Assembly: GCA_035772735.1 (NCBI GenBank)
Contig: JASDFA010000004.1
Coordinates: 18,813,501-18,877,500, forward strand
Length of the DNA: 64,000 nt
Origin: Datura wrightii
Taxonomy: Eukaryota > Streptophyta > Magnoliopsida > Solanales > Solanaceae
Reading direction: 5' to 3'
Shown: piece by piece, positions 12,365 through 25,583 of the stretch
Numbering within the stretch: the stretch's first letter is position 1
How the letters are laid out: every line of letters begins with the position of its first letter
Position numbers and translations under genes: made by a program
The notes under the pieces: model-generated
What the model was told of the DNA's origin: nothing
Seen by the model: the letters and a program-made list of their open reading frames with translations, nothing else
The model's database searches: none

Positions 12365-13320
12365 TTAAAAAAACTGAGAAATTGAAATTATGCTAATTCG
12401 ATAATTTGAGTTAAATTGAAAAAAACTTTGACTAATGATTTGATTTTATTTGATTTGGTATTGAAAATGAATCCGATCATAATTGATTTGGTTTGACTTC
12501 AACTAAAAAAGATCAGATTAAATCAAACCAACTCAACATTATATGTATATAATTTTTATAAATATTTTATGTAATTTATAAATATTTTTTAAATTTTTTC
12601 ATAATTTTTGTCTTTTAATATGTACTATTTCAAGTTTGGAATTTGAAATTTTGAATGATACAATAAGTTTTATAGTTCGTAGATGCATATAGATAACTCA
12701 AATAACGCCCAAACAAAAACTAAATCAATATTAATACTAATAAAAAAATAATTTCAACATTAGAAATGACAATAATACATATTGGATATCTATTCTTTGA
12801 TTTTGCAGGTTAATTTACATTGTAAAAATAAATAACTTAAATTTTTTAGTGTTTACTTATGTAATTAATACTTATTAGTCGTACTTTGTCTGCGTGACTT
12901 AATACTTCTTGAGTATGATTGTTCTCATTATGCTTATTAATTATGACTTATTATTTTAGTACTCATTTTCATTATAACTTATTAATTAGTGTTTTTAGTT
13001 ATGTATTAATACTTACTAGTCGTACTTTGTTTGGCATGACCTAGTACTTTTAGAGTATGAAAAAAAGAATATTTTATGTTTAGTTTCTTAGTTATGAAAC
13101 ACCTTCGATAGTTGTATGTTACTAGAATTAAAGAATTATTTCAAGTATAAGTTATATGTTTTGTATGGAGATTTTATCGGAAAAAAACCCTAAAGTAAGT
13201 CGAGGTTGACAAAACCCGACTTTTATTTGTTTGGTTGGTTTGTGGATTTAAAAAACCCGATACAATTGGTTTGATTTGATATTTAAAATTTTCAAACCCA
13301 CCCGAACTATGTAAACCCCT
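12365..13320. mobile_element. Non-autonomous transposon-like repeat of a common Solanaceae-type family
   Basis: The left part repeats motifs such as GATTTGGTTTGACTT, and the right part contains AAAAAACCCGATACAATTGG and closes CTATGTAAACCCCT. I recognise this as a decayed copy of an abundant plant repeat whose ends read like AGGGGTGTACA...TGTACACCCCT. The left end is too eroded to fix. No coding capacity. Confidence 0.5.
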
Positions 13321-15562
13321 ATTATTATTAAGTATCTAAACACGCAATTAAGTATTTTTATTAGATGTATTTGATTTATTAAATTTTTTTTAAAGAAATA
13401 CTATGCATATTCTAGAGCGCTTATAACGTAGATAAGTTAATTATTTAAAATATGTCAGTTCTTTTAATTATATATATATATATATTAACTTCAATAAGTC
13501 ATAAAGGCTCAAACATGTTCCAATTGAGTGTTGATGTGTATAACTAAAGAAAATGATATAATTTTTATGGCTAACTTTTTGGCTTAATATATTAACATTT
13601 GTCTTAACATATTTTTCTATTATATAGAAGAATGAAGATTAGGATGACCAAGGGTAATTTTATAATTTCATTTCTAATTTATAATTGCTTTTTAAAAAAA
13701 TTGCATGTTAAAAATTAAAAGTTTAATTTCTTTCGTAAAAAAAAATATATAAAAACACTAGAAAATTCCATTACTCTTGATTTTTTTTTCTCTTTCTCTA
13801 TTAATTTTATTTATTGCTTCTTAACTTTTACTTTATTTATATTGTATATTTTTATTTATTCAATTTTAAAAATCTAAAAAATAAATTATTATTTTATTTT
13901 ATTTCTCTATTATTCTATTGTGTAGAAGAGTGAAGAGGTGAGAACACCGAGAGCAATTTTGTCAATTAACAAAATATCTAACTTAAAATCGTTGTACATC
14001 ATGCAAAGAAAGCATTGAATTTTTAAAAAAATTAATTAAATTCTATAAAATTCTAATGACTTTCATGTATTAGAAGAATAAAAAGAATTATGTGTACATT
14101 TTAAAATGTGGGGCTTATATCTTATTTTTAAAAGTTTATAGAGCAGTTCTTTTTATTTATTTATTTATTTATTATTATTATTATTATGTACACTTTCTTT
14201 TATTTTCTTAAGTAATATAATATCTAATATAATTACTCTATTTTGCTATTCTTTCACTTTAATAACATATTTTTATTCATAATATTTACTAAAATATTTA
14301 GTATTAAAAAAATTATTATTCAAATTTTAAATTATAATTTATTTTTTTTACCTTTATTTTGTTCTAATAAATATAGAAATAAATTAGTGTGGTAAAAAAA
14401 GAATAGTATATTAAATTAAGATCAAAGAATAAATAAGAATAATTTAATTAAATTATTATTTTTTATATTTTTTTAAAGTATAAAAAATCACATGATAAAT
14501 AAAATGAACCGCATGCAATACTTAAAATTAAAGTAAAGTAGAAATGTTCATTATATTTTAAAATAATAGTTCTTCATTTAAATATAAGATCAATTTTATA
14601 TTTAGTTTCATTTTAAATATTCAAAATTAATTTAAATATTTGAAATAATATAAGTTTGATTTAATTTTGAAGTTATCAAATCAAATTTGGATTTTAAAAA
14701 AAAAGATTACTTAAGTTCAATTTATGTATATTGGTAACAAAATATCTTTATACTTTCAAATTTATCAAATTAAATTTAATTAATTATAATAAATTACTTA
14801 CTTTTTTTTTCAAGTTCAATTAATATTTAATATTGCTATTCTTTTGTCTAAACAAGAATTGGAAAAAGAATTTCTTTTGAAGCAAGTTACCACTTTTAAA
14901 AAATATTAATAAATCTCACAAAATATTATATCTGAGGAACTTGAGTTTTCACAACCTCTATACTCGTAGAAAAAACTAATAAAATAAAATTTTGAATATA
15001 GAATATGAACTATCAGATTGATCATATTTTTAACATGTAATTTCTATTATATAGAAGAGCCATAACAAGGTTGACCAATGATATTTTTGAAAATCTATCT
15101 TCATTTAAGGGCAAAATTATAATTATAGCATTAATGGTTAAAATAAAATTCTAGAACGATCTATATTTTTCTTTTTTTAAACCCATAAAAGATCTTATTC
15201 CATGTGTGTGTCTTACATACCATGCAAATTCTTTTATTTTTTATTTTTTTAATCATGGTATCAATTTTTATTTTACTTTCATATTTGATTATTGTATGAA
15301 ATTATAGTAATTAATAATGAATCTATTGATATTTAAAATATTTTTTATTTCACCCATGCTCTTTGAAAAGAAATTTCAAATTTTGAAATATTCACATATC
15401 TAAAGGTATTTTAAGAAGTACGTTTTACTAAACATCAATATATTTAATTTTTGTTTGAATTTAATTATTTATATGTTGAATATTTAAAATTTTAATTTAA
15501 GTTAAGAATTTGTTCATATTATACTAGGCGGACAAAAGTTATAAGTTTAATTGATGTAAGAA

Positions 15563-15631
<69 letters not shown>

Positions 15632-17464
15632 CTACTTAATAAAAGGGTCAAAATGTCCTTACACTATGTGAAATTGGACAAAAATAGCCTCTGTTAATAG
15701 TTTGGTTCAAAGATATCCTCATCATTAATAGTTTTGTTCAAAAATACTTTTGCCGTTCATTGTTTGGTTAAAATATACTTTCTATTATTACTTTTGGTCA
15801 AAAAATATTTTTTCTAATAAGCATATTATTTCTGTTATTTTTAAACACATTATTTTTTAATAAAATATTATTTTAAAAAAGTTATTTTCTAATATCTTTT
15901 CTTTTGAAGTTTTTTTAACTAATAGAAAAATAGAAGTAATCTTTTTTCTTTTTAATCTCATTTTATCAATTAAAATAGAAAAATTCTATGTACTTTTTAA
16001 ACTGATAATATAGGTCATTTATGTAAGATCTTACTCATTATTAATTTTCATTTGGTTAATGATAAAATTATTTTTCCTAAAAAAAGAAAATATTTTTATC
16101 CCTTAATCTTTCCCAAATTGAAGATAAACATTTTCTAATATATTTCTTGATCTTAAAATTAAAATAAAAAAGAAGATCAATAATAACTCTATCAACGATA
16201 TATTAAAGATATTTTGTTATTTGAAGTAATGTAATAAATTTTTGTGTTTCATGACACTATAACTGTTGCATCTTATCTTTAAAATCAAAAATTATACTAC
16301 CAAATGCTCGACATTTGAGAAAGTTGAGAAATAAAAATATCTTCTATTTTATGTTAAAAAATTAATTTTATCATCATCTAAATAAAAATTAATGATGGGC
16401 TACTGTAATCTTATATATATGAAAATTAATGAGGGGTTATAATATTTTTATTTAGAAAAAAATGTGTTAAAAAAATAATATGTTTGTTAAAAAAAAATAT
16501 TTTTGATCCATTGATAATAGGGATATTTTGGACCAAACTATTTATCAAAGGCTTTTTTTTTTTTTGATTTTGCAAAGTTCAAAGATATTTTGCTTATTTT
16601 CGTATATACTTTCTTTTTCCACAATAAATATTCAACAATCCATAAATTCTCTTTAACATTATAATGAAAAGTAATATCTAATATATATTTTCTCCATTTA
16701 GAAAGAAGTAGTATTTTTAGTTTGAGTACATCCATTAAGAAAACTACTCATTCCTATAAAGTAGGATTATTTTTAGTAATTTATTTTTAACAAATATCTT
16801 GAAAAAGATGTAGCTCTTCGATATTTTTTTGACAATGTAACTTTTTTTAATTAAATAAGGACAAAATTGAAAGAACATCATTAATATCTACTTGATTAGG
16901 TGAGACATCATTTATTTTGAAATAAAATAAAAAAATATAACTGTCACTTATTTTGAATTAGAAAGAGTATATATCTTATCTCCTTAAAATATATAATTTT
17001 ATTTACATTTACTTCTGTATTTAAGAAAATTGCTTATATTTAGACTCTAGAAGAATCAAAAGGTATATGTATAAATTATCATATTTAGCTATAATGTATA
17101 TCGTATTAATAATTGTCAATATTTTTTAACTTTTTAGTGAAAGTACTGTATTGTCTCATTTGATACGTAAATCTCTTTTGTAACTATTTTTTTATTTATT
17201 GTACTAAATTATTACCTTAATTTTAGTATATACAAAACATAAATTAAAGCAATCATATTTTTTTTCTTTTCATCTTCTATGATCACATATTAATTTTTAA
17301 AATTTTTTATTAATACATAAGATAGTTAATGTATCTAATATATATTATGATTTATTATTTAGTTTAATAAATTTGAAAAAATAATTAATTAAGAAATATA
17401 GATAAAGAACCTTATTATTATTTTTTATGTGCTTAAATAATTTTATCTAAAAATAAATAAATTA
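13321..17464. other. AT-rich spacer, no gene recognised
   Basis: Long runs of A/T with a (TA)n tract at about 15565-15625. Three partly similar blocks occur near 13618, 13915 and 15045 (variants of TATATAGAAGAGTGAAGA... followed by ATTTT), suggesting fragments of one dispersed repeat. Open frames such as 16538-16735 are low-complexity and not supported. Confidence 0.5.
15565..15625. repeat. (AT)n microsatellite
   Basis: A pure AT dinucleotide tract, visible directly. Confidence 0.95.
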
Positions 17465-20400
17465 GGGAATAGTACATAAAATACCCCCTTAAAGTAAACT
17501 ATTTACCCTGGTTTGCCCCTTTTCAAACTAATTTCGTTAATAACCATTTGGAGCAAAATATTTACCCCAAATACCTCCTCACTTTGCATGTTGGATTGAA
17601 CCTTTTTTTTCTTGTATTTATTGTCTTTGTCCTTTCATTTGTTGCTTTTGTGTATTCATTTACTGTTTTATCCTTTTTTTTATTTATTATTTTTATTTTT
17701 TGTCTTTTTTATCCGTTTTTAGATATATTATTTGATAACATTTTTATAATTTGTTCCTTATTTTCTATTTTGTTTTCTTTTCTTTACTTTTTTGTTTTTA
17801 CTCTCGATTCTTTTGTTAGCTTATCTTTTTCTAATTTTTTATACCTTTCTATATTTTTATCTTTTTTAAAAAATAAAAAATAAAATACAAAAATAAAAAA
17901 TGAACTAACTATTCTATATTCATAAAAATAAAAAATATAACTAGACTACAATAAAAATAATTAAAAAATATTCTAGTCCACTAATTTATTTAGTAAAATA
18001 TAAAATTATAAAGAATTTATTTTTATAATTTTTTTCTTTTGCAAATGAAAACAGAAACTTATATCTAAACTATGACTCTATTTTTTGTAATTATTTATAT
18101 AAAACTTAACTTGCTATAACTGATATAAAAATTAAAATATCAAAATTAAGCATAAATTCTATGATACCATGTTAATATATGATATATGTCACGCGGATAT
18201 CATAGAAGACTCAGAAGTGCCTCACTGATGGATCAAAGTAGACTTGAATGACCATGTCAGTATATAAATATACTATGATGGTGTCACAAAGGATTGAGAA
18301 GTGTCTCATTAAAGGAAAAAAGCATATCTCAATGATATCATACTAGTATATAGATATATTATGATGATATCATGGAGGATTGAAGAGTTTCATGAAGGAC
18401 TGAAGCAAACCTCAATGATATCATTCCCGTATTAAATATTCTATAATAGTATCATTGAGGATTGAAGTAGATCTCAATGATACCATGACAACATATAGAT
18501 ATATTGTGATGACATCATTGATAATTAAGGATTTTCTCACTAAATGACTAAAGTAGACCTTAATAATTCCATGCTAGTATATAGATATATTATGATGGTA
18601 TCATAGAGAACTGAGGATTGTCTCACTGAAGGATTGAAAAAAACCTTAATGAAACCATGATAGTATATAAATATGTTCTGATGGTATCATTGAGGACTGA
18701 AACAAACCTTAGTGATGCTACAATATTGTGTAGGTATACTGTGATGGTATAATGGAGAGTTGAAGAGTGTCTCATTGAAGAACTTAGCAGGCTTCAATGA
18801 TACCGTGACAGTATATAGATATACTATGATTGTATTATGTAGGACTGAAGCAAATCTCAATGATACCATACTAGTATATAAATATATTGTGGTGCTATCA
18901 TTGAAGACTGAGGAGTGTTTCACTTAAGTACTAAAGCAAACCTCAATGATACTATGACAATATATAGGTATATTGTGATGGTATCATTCAAGATTGAGAA
19001 GTTTCTCACTAAAAGACCAAAGCAAACCTAATGATATCATGCTAGTATAGATATACTATGATGGTATCATGGAGGACAGATGAGTGTCTTGGTGAAGCAC
19101 AAACGAAGACCTCAATGATACCATGACAGTATATAAATATATTGTGATGATATCATTAAGGACTGAAACAGACTTGAATGATACCATAACACTATATAGG
19201 TATATTGTGATGATATCATTGAGAACCAGAAAATGTCTTGCTGAAGGACTGAAGTAGACTTAAATGATACCATGACAATATATAGATATACTGTGATTGT
19301 ATCATCAAGGACTGAGGATTTTCTTCCTTAAGGATTGAAGCTGACCTTAATGATTTCATGTTTATATATATATATACTATGATGTTATTACGAAGAACTG
19401 AAGAGTGTCTTATTGAAGGATTGAACCAGTCCTCTATGATATCATATCAGTATATAGATACACTGTGATGATATCATGAAGTACTAAAGAATGCTTCATT
19501 GCAAGATTGAAGTAGTCCTCCATGATACCGCACTAGTATATAGATATCTGTGATGTTATAATAGAGGACTGAGAGTGTTCACTGAAGGGCTAGAAGATAC
19601 CTCAATGAAATAAAAAAATTTAATAAGTAGAATAAAAAAAGACCAAAAAATAATAAATGAAATTAGATTATGGAAAAAATAAGATAAACTTTTTAAAAAA
19701 AAAGATGAAAAAAGAAAAGAAAAAAAGAAAAAAAAAAAAGAAAGGAACCAAATTTGAGAGTGAAATTAGATTATGGTAAAAAATAAATAATATAATTTGA
19801 GGAAATAAATTAACAAAATAAGAGAAAAGAGATAAAGAATAAAGAAAAAACGAGAAAAAAAAGAGTAGAGCAATAAAAAAATTGAACAACGAAAAGAAGG
19901 GAGTCAAATTTGAGCATGAATTTAGATTATGATGAAAAAAAATTAAAATAATGATTTAAAAAAAAAATATTTTTTTAAAAATATATATTTTTATTAATTT
20001 TGATTTTAATAAATAAACTAGTGATTTAGTATTTTTTGTAAATTACTTTTTATTGTAATCAAATTATTTAATTAGTCTATATATATATTTTTATTAGTCT
20101 AAATATAGTTAGCTACTGTATCTATTTTTTAATTAAAAAAGTAAAATAAAAAAGATAAAAGATCAAAAAATAGTAACAAAAATTTAAATTAATTTAAAAA
20201 GGAATAAATAAAAGAAAGAGAGAGAAAAAAAAATAAAGTAATATCATGATAGTGACAGCTGAGAGACAAAAAGGAAAAGGTGCAGTGCTGACATCGAAAA
20301 AGAATAAAAAAGGGATATTTTATGTAATTATTTTAGGGGGCATCAAAGTAAAGATGAATTCTCATGTAAATATTTTACTTTTTATGGGCAACTATGTAGG

Positions 20401-20480
20401 TTTCCCAATACATTAAACTTGTAATGTTGAACCCGTAAATGAAATATTTTACTTTTTATGGAGAACTATGTAAGTTTTCC
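17465..20480. mobile_element. Candidate Mutator-like non-autonomous element, about 3.0 kb
   Basis: The left end GGGAATAGTACATAAAATAC and the reverse complement of the right end (GGAAAACTTACATAG...) share TACATA and, further in, AAAGTAAA followed by TATTT, so they form imperfect terminal inverted repeats of about 44 bp. Both sides are flanked by the 9-bp AATAAATTA (17456-17464 and 20481-20489), the duplication length of Mutator-like elements. The interior is non-coding: T-rich (17540-17880), a hairpin repeat array (18190-19612), then A-rich. The region is very AT-rich, so the duplication alone is weak evidence; the paired ends strengthen it. Confidence 0.5.
18190..19612. repeat. Array of about 17-20 hairpin-forming tandem repeats
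   Basis: Units of about 60 or 86 bp recur, each with a block like TCAATGATACCATGACAGTA, then TATAGATATA and CTGTGATGGTATCATTGA. The two halves are reverse complements with few mismatches, so each unit can fold into a stem of about 20 bp. Hairpins are separated by spacers related to GGACTGAAGAGTGTCTCACT and GAAGGACTGAAGCA. Copies are diverged. Confidence 0.85.
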
Positions 20481-20509
20481 AATAAATTAAACTTGTAATA
20501 TTGAGCCCG
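20366..20509. repeat. Tandem duplication at the right end of the Mutator-like candidate
   Basis: Two copies of about 70 bp (starting about 20366 and 20434) each contain ATTTTACTTTTTATGG, AACTATGTA and TTAAACTTGTAAT. Both include the presumed element end and its flank, so terminus plus target site appear to have been duplicated together. Confidence 0.75.
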
Positions 20510-21937
20510 TAAATAAACCCTTTTCTCATCTAGTATATTCAATACTCAATTAAAATAAATTATAATTTAAATATTTAAATATAATTTACTAATAAATTTA
20601 AGTGATTATTGATATACAAAATTTTGTAACTATACAAACATCATGACATGCTTATTTGAGTAATTCTTTTTATCTTCATTAAAGTTCGTTTTAATTAAAC
20701 AAATGCATATAAAATGAGTATATAATATTCTTGAATTGGTAATGGAGGGATATAGGTGAAGCAACTACCGGACATGCTTTTATGCCTTTTTATCGTATGG
20801 TCATAATAAAGTGCCTTCGCTTTTTACTTTAAAGATCGCTCTCTTTAAATTAGCTCAAGATTATCCACTAGTTTTTCCTCTTTGATTCAGTTTCTAACGC
20901 CAATCGGCCCCATAATACTTTTGTTTTGGATTCCTCACTCTTCCTTAAGAATATTAAAATATTTTTTTTAATTTTAAATTATATATTTATCATATTTTAT
21001 AACACACACATATTATTTATTTATTAAAAATTTATCAAAAATAATATCTACTTCACAAAGATAAGAGTAATGTTTGCATACATCTTGCTTTTCCTCAAAC
21101 TCCACTTGTATGGATATGTTATTATATTATTGTTGTTTCTCAGGTACACACCTTTTAAAAAAAATATTAATTAGGAGGATTTTTTAAATTATTTTACTTT
21201 TCTTTATACATTAAGATTCTAATATATATATATATATATATATAACAAAATTTTCAAAAATATTGAAAAATAACTGCACCAAAAAATAAATAAAACATAA
21301 CAATTTTACTGATGAATCTTATCGATTACAATGTTGTTGTTCTCTTGATTCTTCTCCCCTAAATTTTTTGTGGTTCGAGGACCTTAGATAGTGTATTTCT
21401 CGAATTGTAGAATGATTTGAACCTCCTAAAAATATGTTTGATCTCCAAAAATGTCGGATAATACTTCATTGTTTCGGGCTAATCTCTAGGAAGAACTCAG
21501 TTGACGACTCCTTTTGAAGAACTGTATAGTCGAAGTTGATGCTTTCCCCAATGCTTGTCAAATGTTCTCATAAAATTATATAACCTTAGCTTCTATTTAT
21601 CGCTGTACAGGGTGGACAGTGAAAGTGTAAGTGAACTCTCTTGCCCGATTATGATTTATTCATGTAAGTCATCAAGCTTATCACGAATGCTATGTGATAA
21701 GATTGGTTTTGATTGGTTCTTGATTCGAATAAGATTGCCACAACATTTTAAACACGTGGAATCATCTTGTTTGCCTTGAATTTGGCTGGGCTTCCACGCC
21801 ATTTGGCATGTGGTATGATTTTGGAGCTCAAGATAAATGAATCCTGAATTTGAATTTAATAAATGAACTTATTTAATTGTGCAGTCCGAATAAATCGTTC
21901 ATTCCAAATTAACATACATCTAAATCAAATTCTACAT
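20481..21937. other. AT-rich spacer, no gene recognised
   Basis: No convincing coding frame. The moderately GC-richer part at 21340-21830 has an open frame (21555-21779) that resembles nothing I know. A short (TA)n tract lies at about 21222-21243. Confidence 0.45.
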
Positions 21938-22119
21938 TGTTGATATATAACAAGAGTTTATTGAAGAACAAGAAAAGAAAGAGTCAAAAGGCTAACTACA
22001 GAGTTACAGAAGAGAATAGAAGACAATACACTAGAATGGGGAAGGGGGTGCCTATATATATAGGCATAAGACTACCTAAAACCCTAAAACCCATCTGCTA
22101 ACAAGTATATGGGCTAACA
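21938..22119 (-). repeat. 3' LTR of the copia element
   Basis: 182 bp, starting TG and ending CA. It is preceded on the minus strand by the purine-rich GGCGGGGAA, the polypurine tract (22120-22128). Confidence 0.93.
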
Positions 22120-22132
22120 TTCCCCGCCAAAC

Positions 22133-23668
22133 TCACAATGCAACAGCAATAAGCATTGAGAGTTTGTCACACAAGAAACGAAACCGAGACGCCGACTGAG
22201 CCTTCGGAAAAAGGTCAGCAATCTGCAAGGTCGATGGAACAAAAGGAAGCGATATGGTCCCGAGCTGGAGATGATGACGAGTGAAGTGACAATCAATCTC
22301 AATGTGCTTCGTCCGCTCGTGGAACACAGAGTTCTTTGTAATTTGCATCGCACTCTTATTATCACAATGTAGGGGAGTAGACAGAGAAATGTGAACCCCC
22401 ATATTTGCAAGAAGCCAACGTAACCAAACAATCTCACATGTAGTCACTGCCATAGCACGATACTCAGCCTCCGTGGAAGATCTAGAGACAACATCTTGTT
22501 TCTTGCTCTTCCATGATATTAAAGAATCTCCAAGGAACGCACAAAAAGCAGTGGTGGATTTGCGATCATTGCGATCGCCATCCCAATCAGCATCACTATA
22601 GGCTCGCAACTCGAGAGATGACGTCGAGGGAAACAAGAGGTTCTGAAACTGGGTGCCACGAAGATATCTCAAAATATGAAGTACAGCTCCCCAGTGAACT
22701 GAAGTAGGAGCAGTAACAAACTGGCTAACAACATGAACTGCATGAGCTATATCCGGGCGAGTAACAGTAAGATACACCAAGCTACCTACAACAGTCCGAT
22801 AAAGACTCGGATCTGTTAACAAAACACCATCACTAGGAGAGTACTGTGCATTGGTTTCAAGTGGAGTATCTGTAGTCCTGTTGTCAGAAAGGCGCGCCCG
22901 TTTAAACAAGTCAGATATATACTTAGTTTGAGAGAGAAGATATCCTTTCTTAGACTGAGCCACCTCAATACCCAAAAAATAACGTAGCAGGCCCAAGTCC
23001 TTCATGGCAAACCGATGAGCCAAATCATGCTTCAATGACTCAATACCATCATGATCATCACCAGTTATAATCATATCATCTACATATAAGGACAAAAGGA
23101 TTCGCCCTGCACTCGTACTTCTAACAAACAATACCGAATCATGGTTACTCGGGACAAAGCCAAGGGAAGTAATCACAGTGGAGAATTTATCAAACCAAGT
23201 ACGAGGGCCTTGCTTGAGACCATATAGGGCTTTTCGAAGCTGACAAACTTCACCCGGCTGGTGATCAATACCCGGTGGAGGAGTCATATACACTTCCTCA
23301 TGGAGATCACCATTCAGAAATGCATTCTTGACATCCATTTAAAATATCTTCCACTGTCAAATGGATGCAACGACAATCATAGTGCGAACAGTCGTCATCT
23401 TTGTCACCGGGGCAAAAGTCTCCTCATAGTCCATACCATATTTTTGTGAGTACCCTTTTGCCACAAGTCTAACCTTGTATCGCTCAACAGACCCATCAGG
23501 CTTTGTTTTTATCTTATACACCCATCGACAGCCAATCGTATGTTTACCAGGTGGGAGGGTAACCAAATCCCATGTGTGTGTCTGATAAAGAGCAGTGAGT
23601 TCCTCAGCCATAGCATTCTGCCAAAGAGGATCAGACACAACCTCTCTATAGGACTCAGGTTCAGACAA
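22133..23668 (-). pseudogene. Reverse transcriptase and RNase H of the copia element, with stops
   Basis: One frame, opened at 23668 by a non-ATG codon, with internal stops at 23357-23359 (TGA) and 23339-23341 (TAA). In related elements these lie in the 'ASxRQWKIFQMDVKNAFLNG' stretch, so both look like C-to-T changes of an Arg and a Gln codon. The RT N-terminal block has WVYKIKTKPDGSVERYK and the downstream part keeps GLKQGPRTW and the catalytic YVDDMI. RNase H keeps SDADWDGD, SSTEAEYRAMA and HCDNKSAM. The last 401 codons (22133-23338) are open. The product would copy element RNA and degrade the template strand, but the stops prevent a normal polyprotein. Confidence 0.9.
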
Positions 23669-24243
23669 TTAATGTATGTTTGTAATAAAGGAAGCAAATG
23701 GGGGTGAGTAGGCAGAAAATTTTGCCAGTTTACAACCACTACAATCTGAAATATCAGAAGTGTTTAAATGACCCAAAGCACCAGTAGAGGCCAAAAAACG
23801 TAAAAGTGACACTGATACATGTCCCAAGCGGGAATGCCAAAGATAAAACTGCGAAGACAAAGGACTCAAACGAAAAGAAGACAAATCAATGCTAGAGGCG
23901 AAAACAACAGACACTTTGAGACTCTCCAGGACATAGAGTTGCCCCAACCTACGACCAATCCCAATCACCTTCTGAGTGTGTTGGTCTTGTACAACACAAA
24001 CAAAATAAAAAAAGAATACCCAATGACCAGTCCTATACAACTGACTGACCGAAGTAAGATTCAAAGCAAGTTTAGGAATATAATAAACATTAGACAGAAT
24101 AATGTGAGAAGTAGTAACAGAACCAACACCCTCGACTAGCATAGATGTAGCACTGGCAGACATAACAGAGAGTGGTGAAATGGGTGACAAGGAACCAAAC
24201 GATGACAAACAATGTGACATATGATGGGTCGCACCAGAATCCA
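23669..24243 (-). pseudogene. Protease and GAG-pre-integrase region, fused to the post-integrase part
   Basis: It opens at VDSGATHHMSH with the aspartic protease DSG motif, then YYIPKLALNL and the zinc-binding HSRLGHVS...CSGCKLAKFSA of the GAG-pre-integrase segment. At about 23710 the sequence jumps to YSPPFASFITNIH, which in related elements lies between integrase and RT. The whole catalytic integrase core is therefore gone. A stop (TAA, 23669-23671) separates it from the RT frame. Relative to gag the frame has shifted at about 24240, where a short direct repeat (TGGATTC type) seems to have collapsed by 7 bp. Confidence 0.88.
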
Positions 24244-25305
24244 CAAGGATGAGGGAATACCTGATGTACTAGAGGAAGCTGGACCTGAGCTGGATGCTGA
24301 CATGGCAGTAGGATTGGAGGCCAAAAAACGTCTTAACTGTTCGAACACCTGGGGATCCAACGCCAAAGGAGGCACAGTGCTAATAGACTCAGCATCTACT
24401 GATGGTGCAGCAGCAGCAGCAGTGAACTATGGAGGACGTGGAGGAGTACCAAAGGAGTGTGGCTGTCCATTCTTCTGTTGCTGACCAGACTTAGCCTTGT
24501 TGAGCAACAACGGACACTAAGCCTTCCAATGATTTTTCTGCTTGCAAAATGCACACTCATCAAATGCAACTTTAGGAGATCGTCACGATTGATTGAAAGT
24601 CTGAGAATGGTGTAGTCTAGACTGATCCGGTGAAGCAGCAAACACAACAGGAGTAGTAGGTGTTTCGGACCCTTTATCCAATTGAGACTTGATACAAGTA
24701 TCTTCTACAATCAGTTCATGGACAACTGAATCAACTGTGGGGAGGGGAGATCGATGAAGGATTGTTCCACGCAGTCCTTCAAAATCAGATCGTAATGCCA
24801 TCAAAAATTGAACCAAACGTTGTTCTTCCCTCCTAGCAATATACGGCGCAAAACCTTTCAATTCTGCAGATTCAATAAGGGCCAATTGATCCCACAAATC
24901 AGACATAGCAGTATAGAAATCTTGAATGCTCATAGCATTCTGTTGCAGAGCACGAATATCGTACTCTAACTGGTACTGCTTCGCAAAATTAGACTGAGTG
25001 TACAGTCTCCCCAAATGATTCCAGATTTCTTTTGTTGTGTCATATTTAGCCAATTGCATACCAATGGACTGAGTTACGGAGTTGTTAATCCAAGTGATAA
25101 CCTTGGAGTTAGCAGTTTCCCATAAATCCACCGATAATACAAAATTCTCAGCCTTCTTATCCTTAGGTTTGGATTTAACCCCAGTGACATAGCCCCACAT
25201 ATTCTTGCCATGAAGAAAATTCTTCATGACATAACTCCAATACGCATAATTTTTGCCATCTAATTGAGTGTTAATGGACTGGAGAGAATCATCCTTTCCA
25301 GCCAT
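24136..25305 (-). pseudogene. Gag of the copia element, two in-frame stops
   Basis: It starts MAGKDDSLQSINTQLDGKNY, the usual copia gag opening, and runs open to 24586. It holds the gag core WSYVMKNFL...KEIWNHLGRLY and LVQFLMALRSDFEGLRG. A TGA at 24583-24585 is followed by the zinc knuckle CAFCKQKNHWKA, then a TAG in place of the expected Gln before CP. The frame continues through a Ser/Pro-rich linker to the protease, where the frameshift at about 24240 occurs. Gag would form the cytoplasmic particle; the stops remove the knuckle from any normal product. Confidence 0.85.
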
Positions 25306-25583
25306 ATTGACAAAAATCAAAGTGAATACAATAAGATAAGCAACCCCAAAACAACAATAAAAAAAATACCCTAGTCCAAATCAAACCAAACCAACAACAA
25401 CAATAGGGTCAATGGAGTTAGCTTACTTGGTGACAACCAGCAAAACAAGAACCCAGCAGAAACAACAAACCAACCCTACGAACAGTAAATCTAAACGGAT
25501 CTAGCTGAAGCAGCAAACCCAGGTGAACAATAGTTCGATCCGCGCACCGGGTGGTTGCTACAAATAGAGGAGGATCGATTTAT

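Noticed and set aside
17548..17883. 111-codon hydrophobic open frame
   Set aside because: It comes from a T-rich tract inside the Mutator-like candidate. Phe/Leu/Ser bias and the absence of any motif indicate low complexity, not a membrane protein.
18190..19612. Possible CRISPR-like array
   Set aside because: Units are diverged, hairpin-based and of variable length in a plant genome; there are no identical repeats with unique spacers.
19668..19907. 79-codon Phe-rich antisense frame
   Set aside because: It is the complement of an A-rich tract; low complexity.
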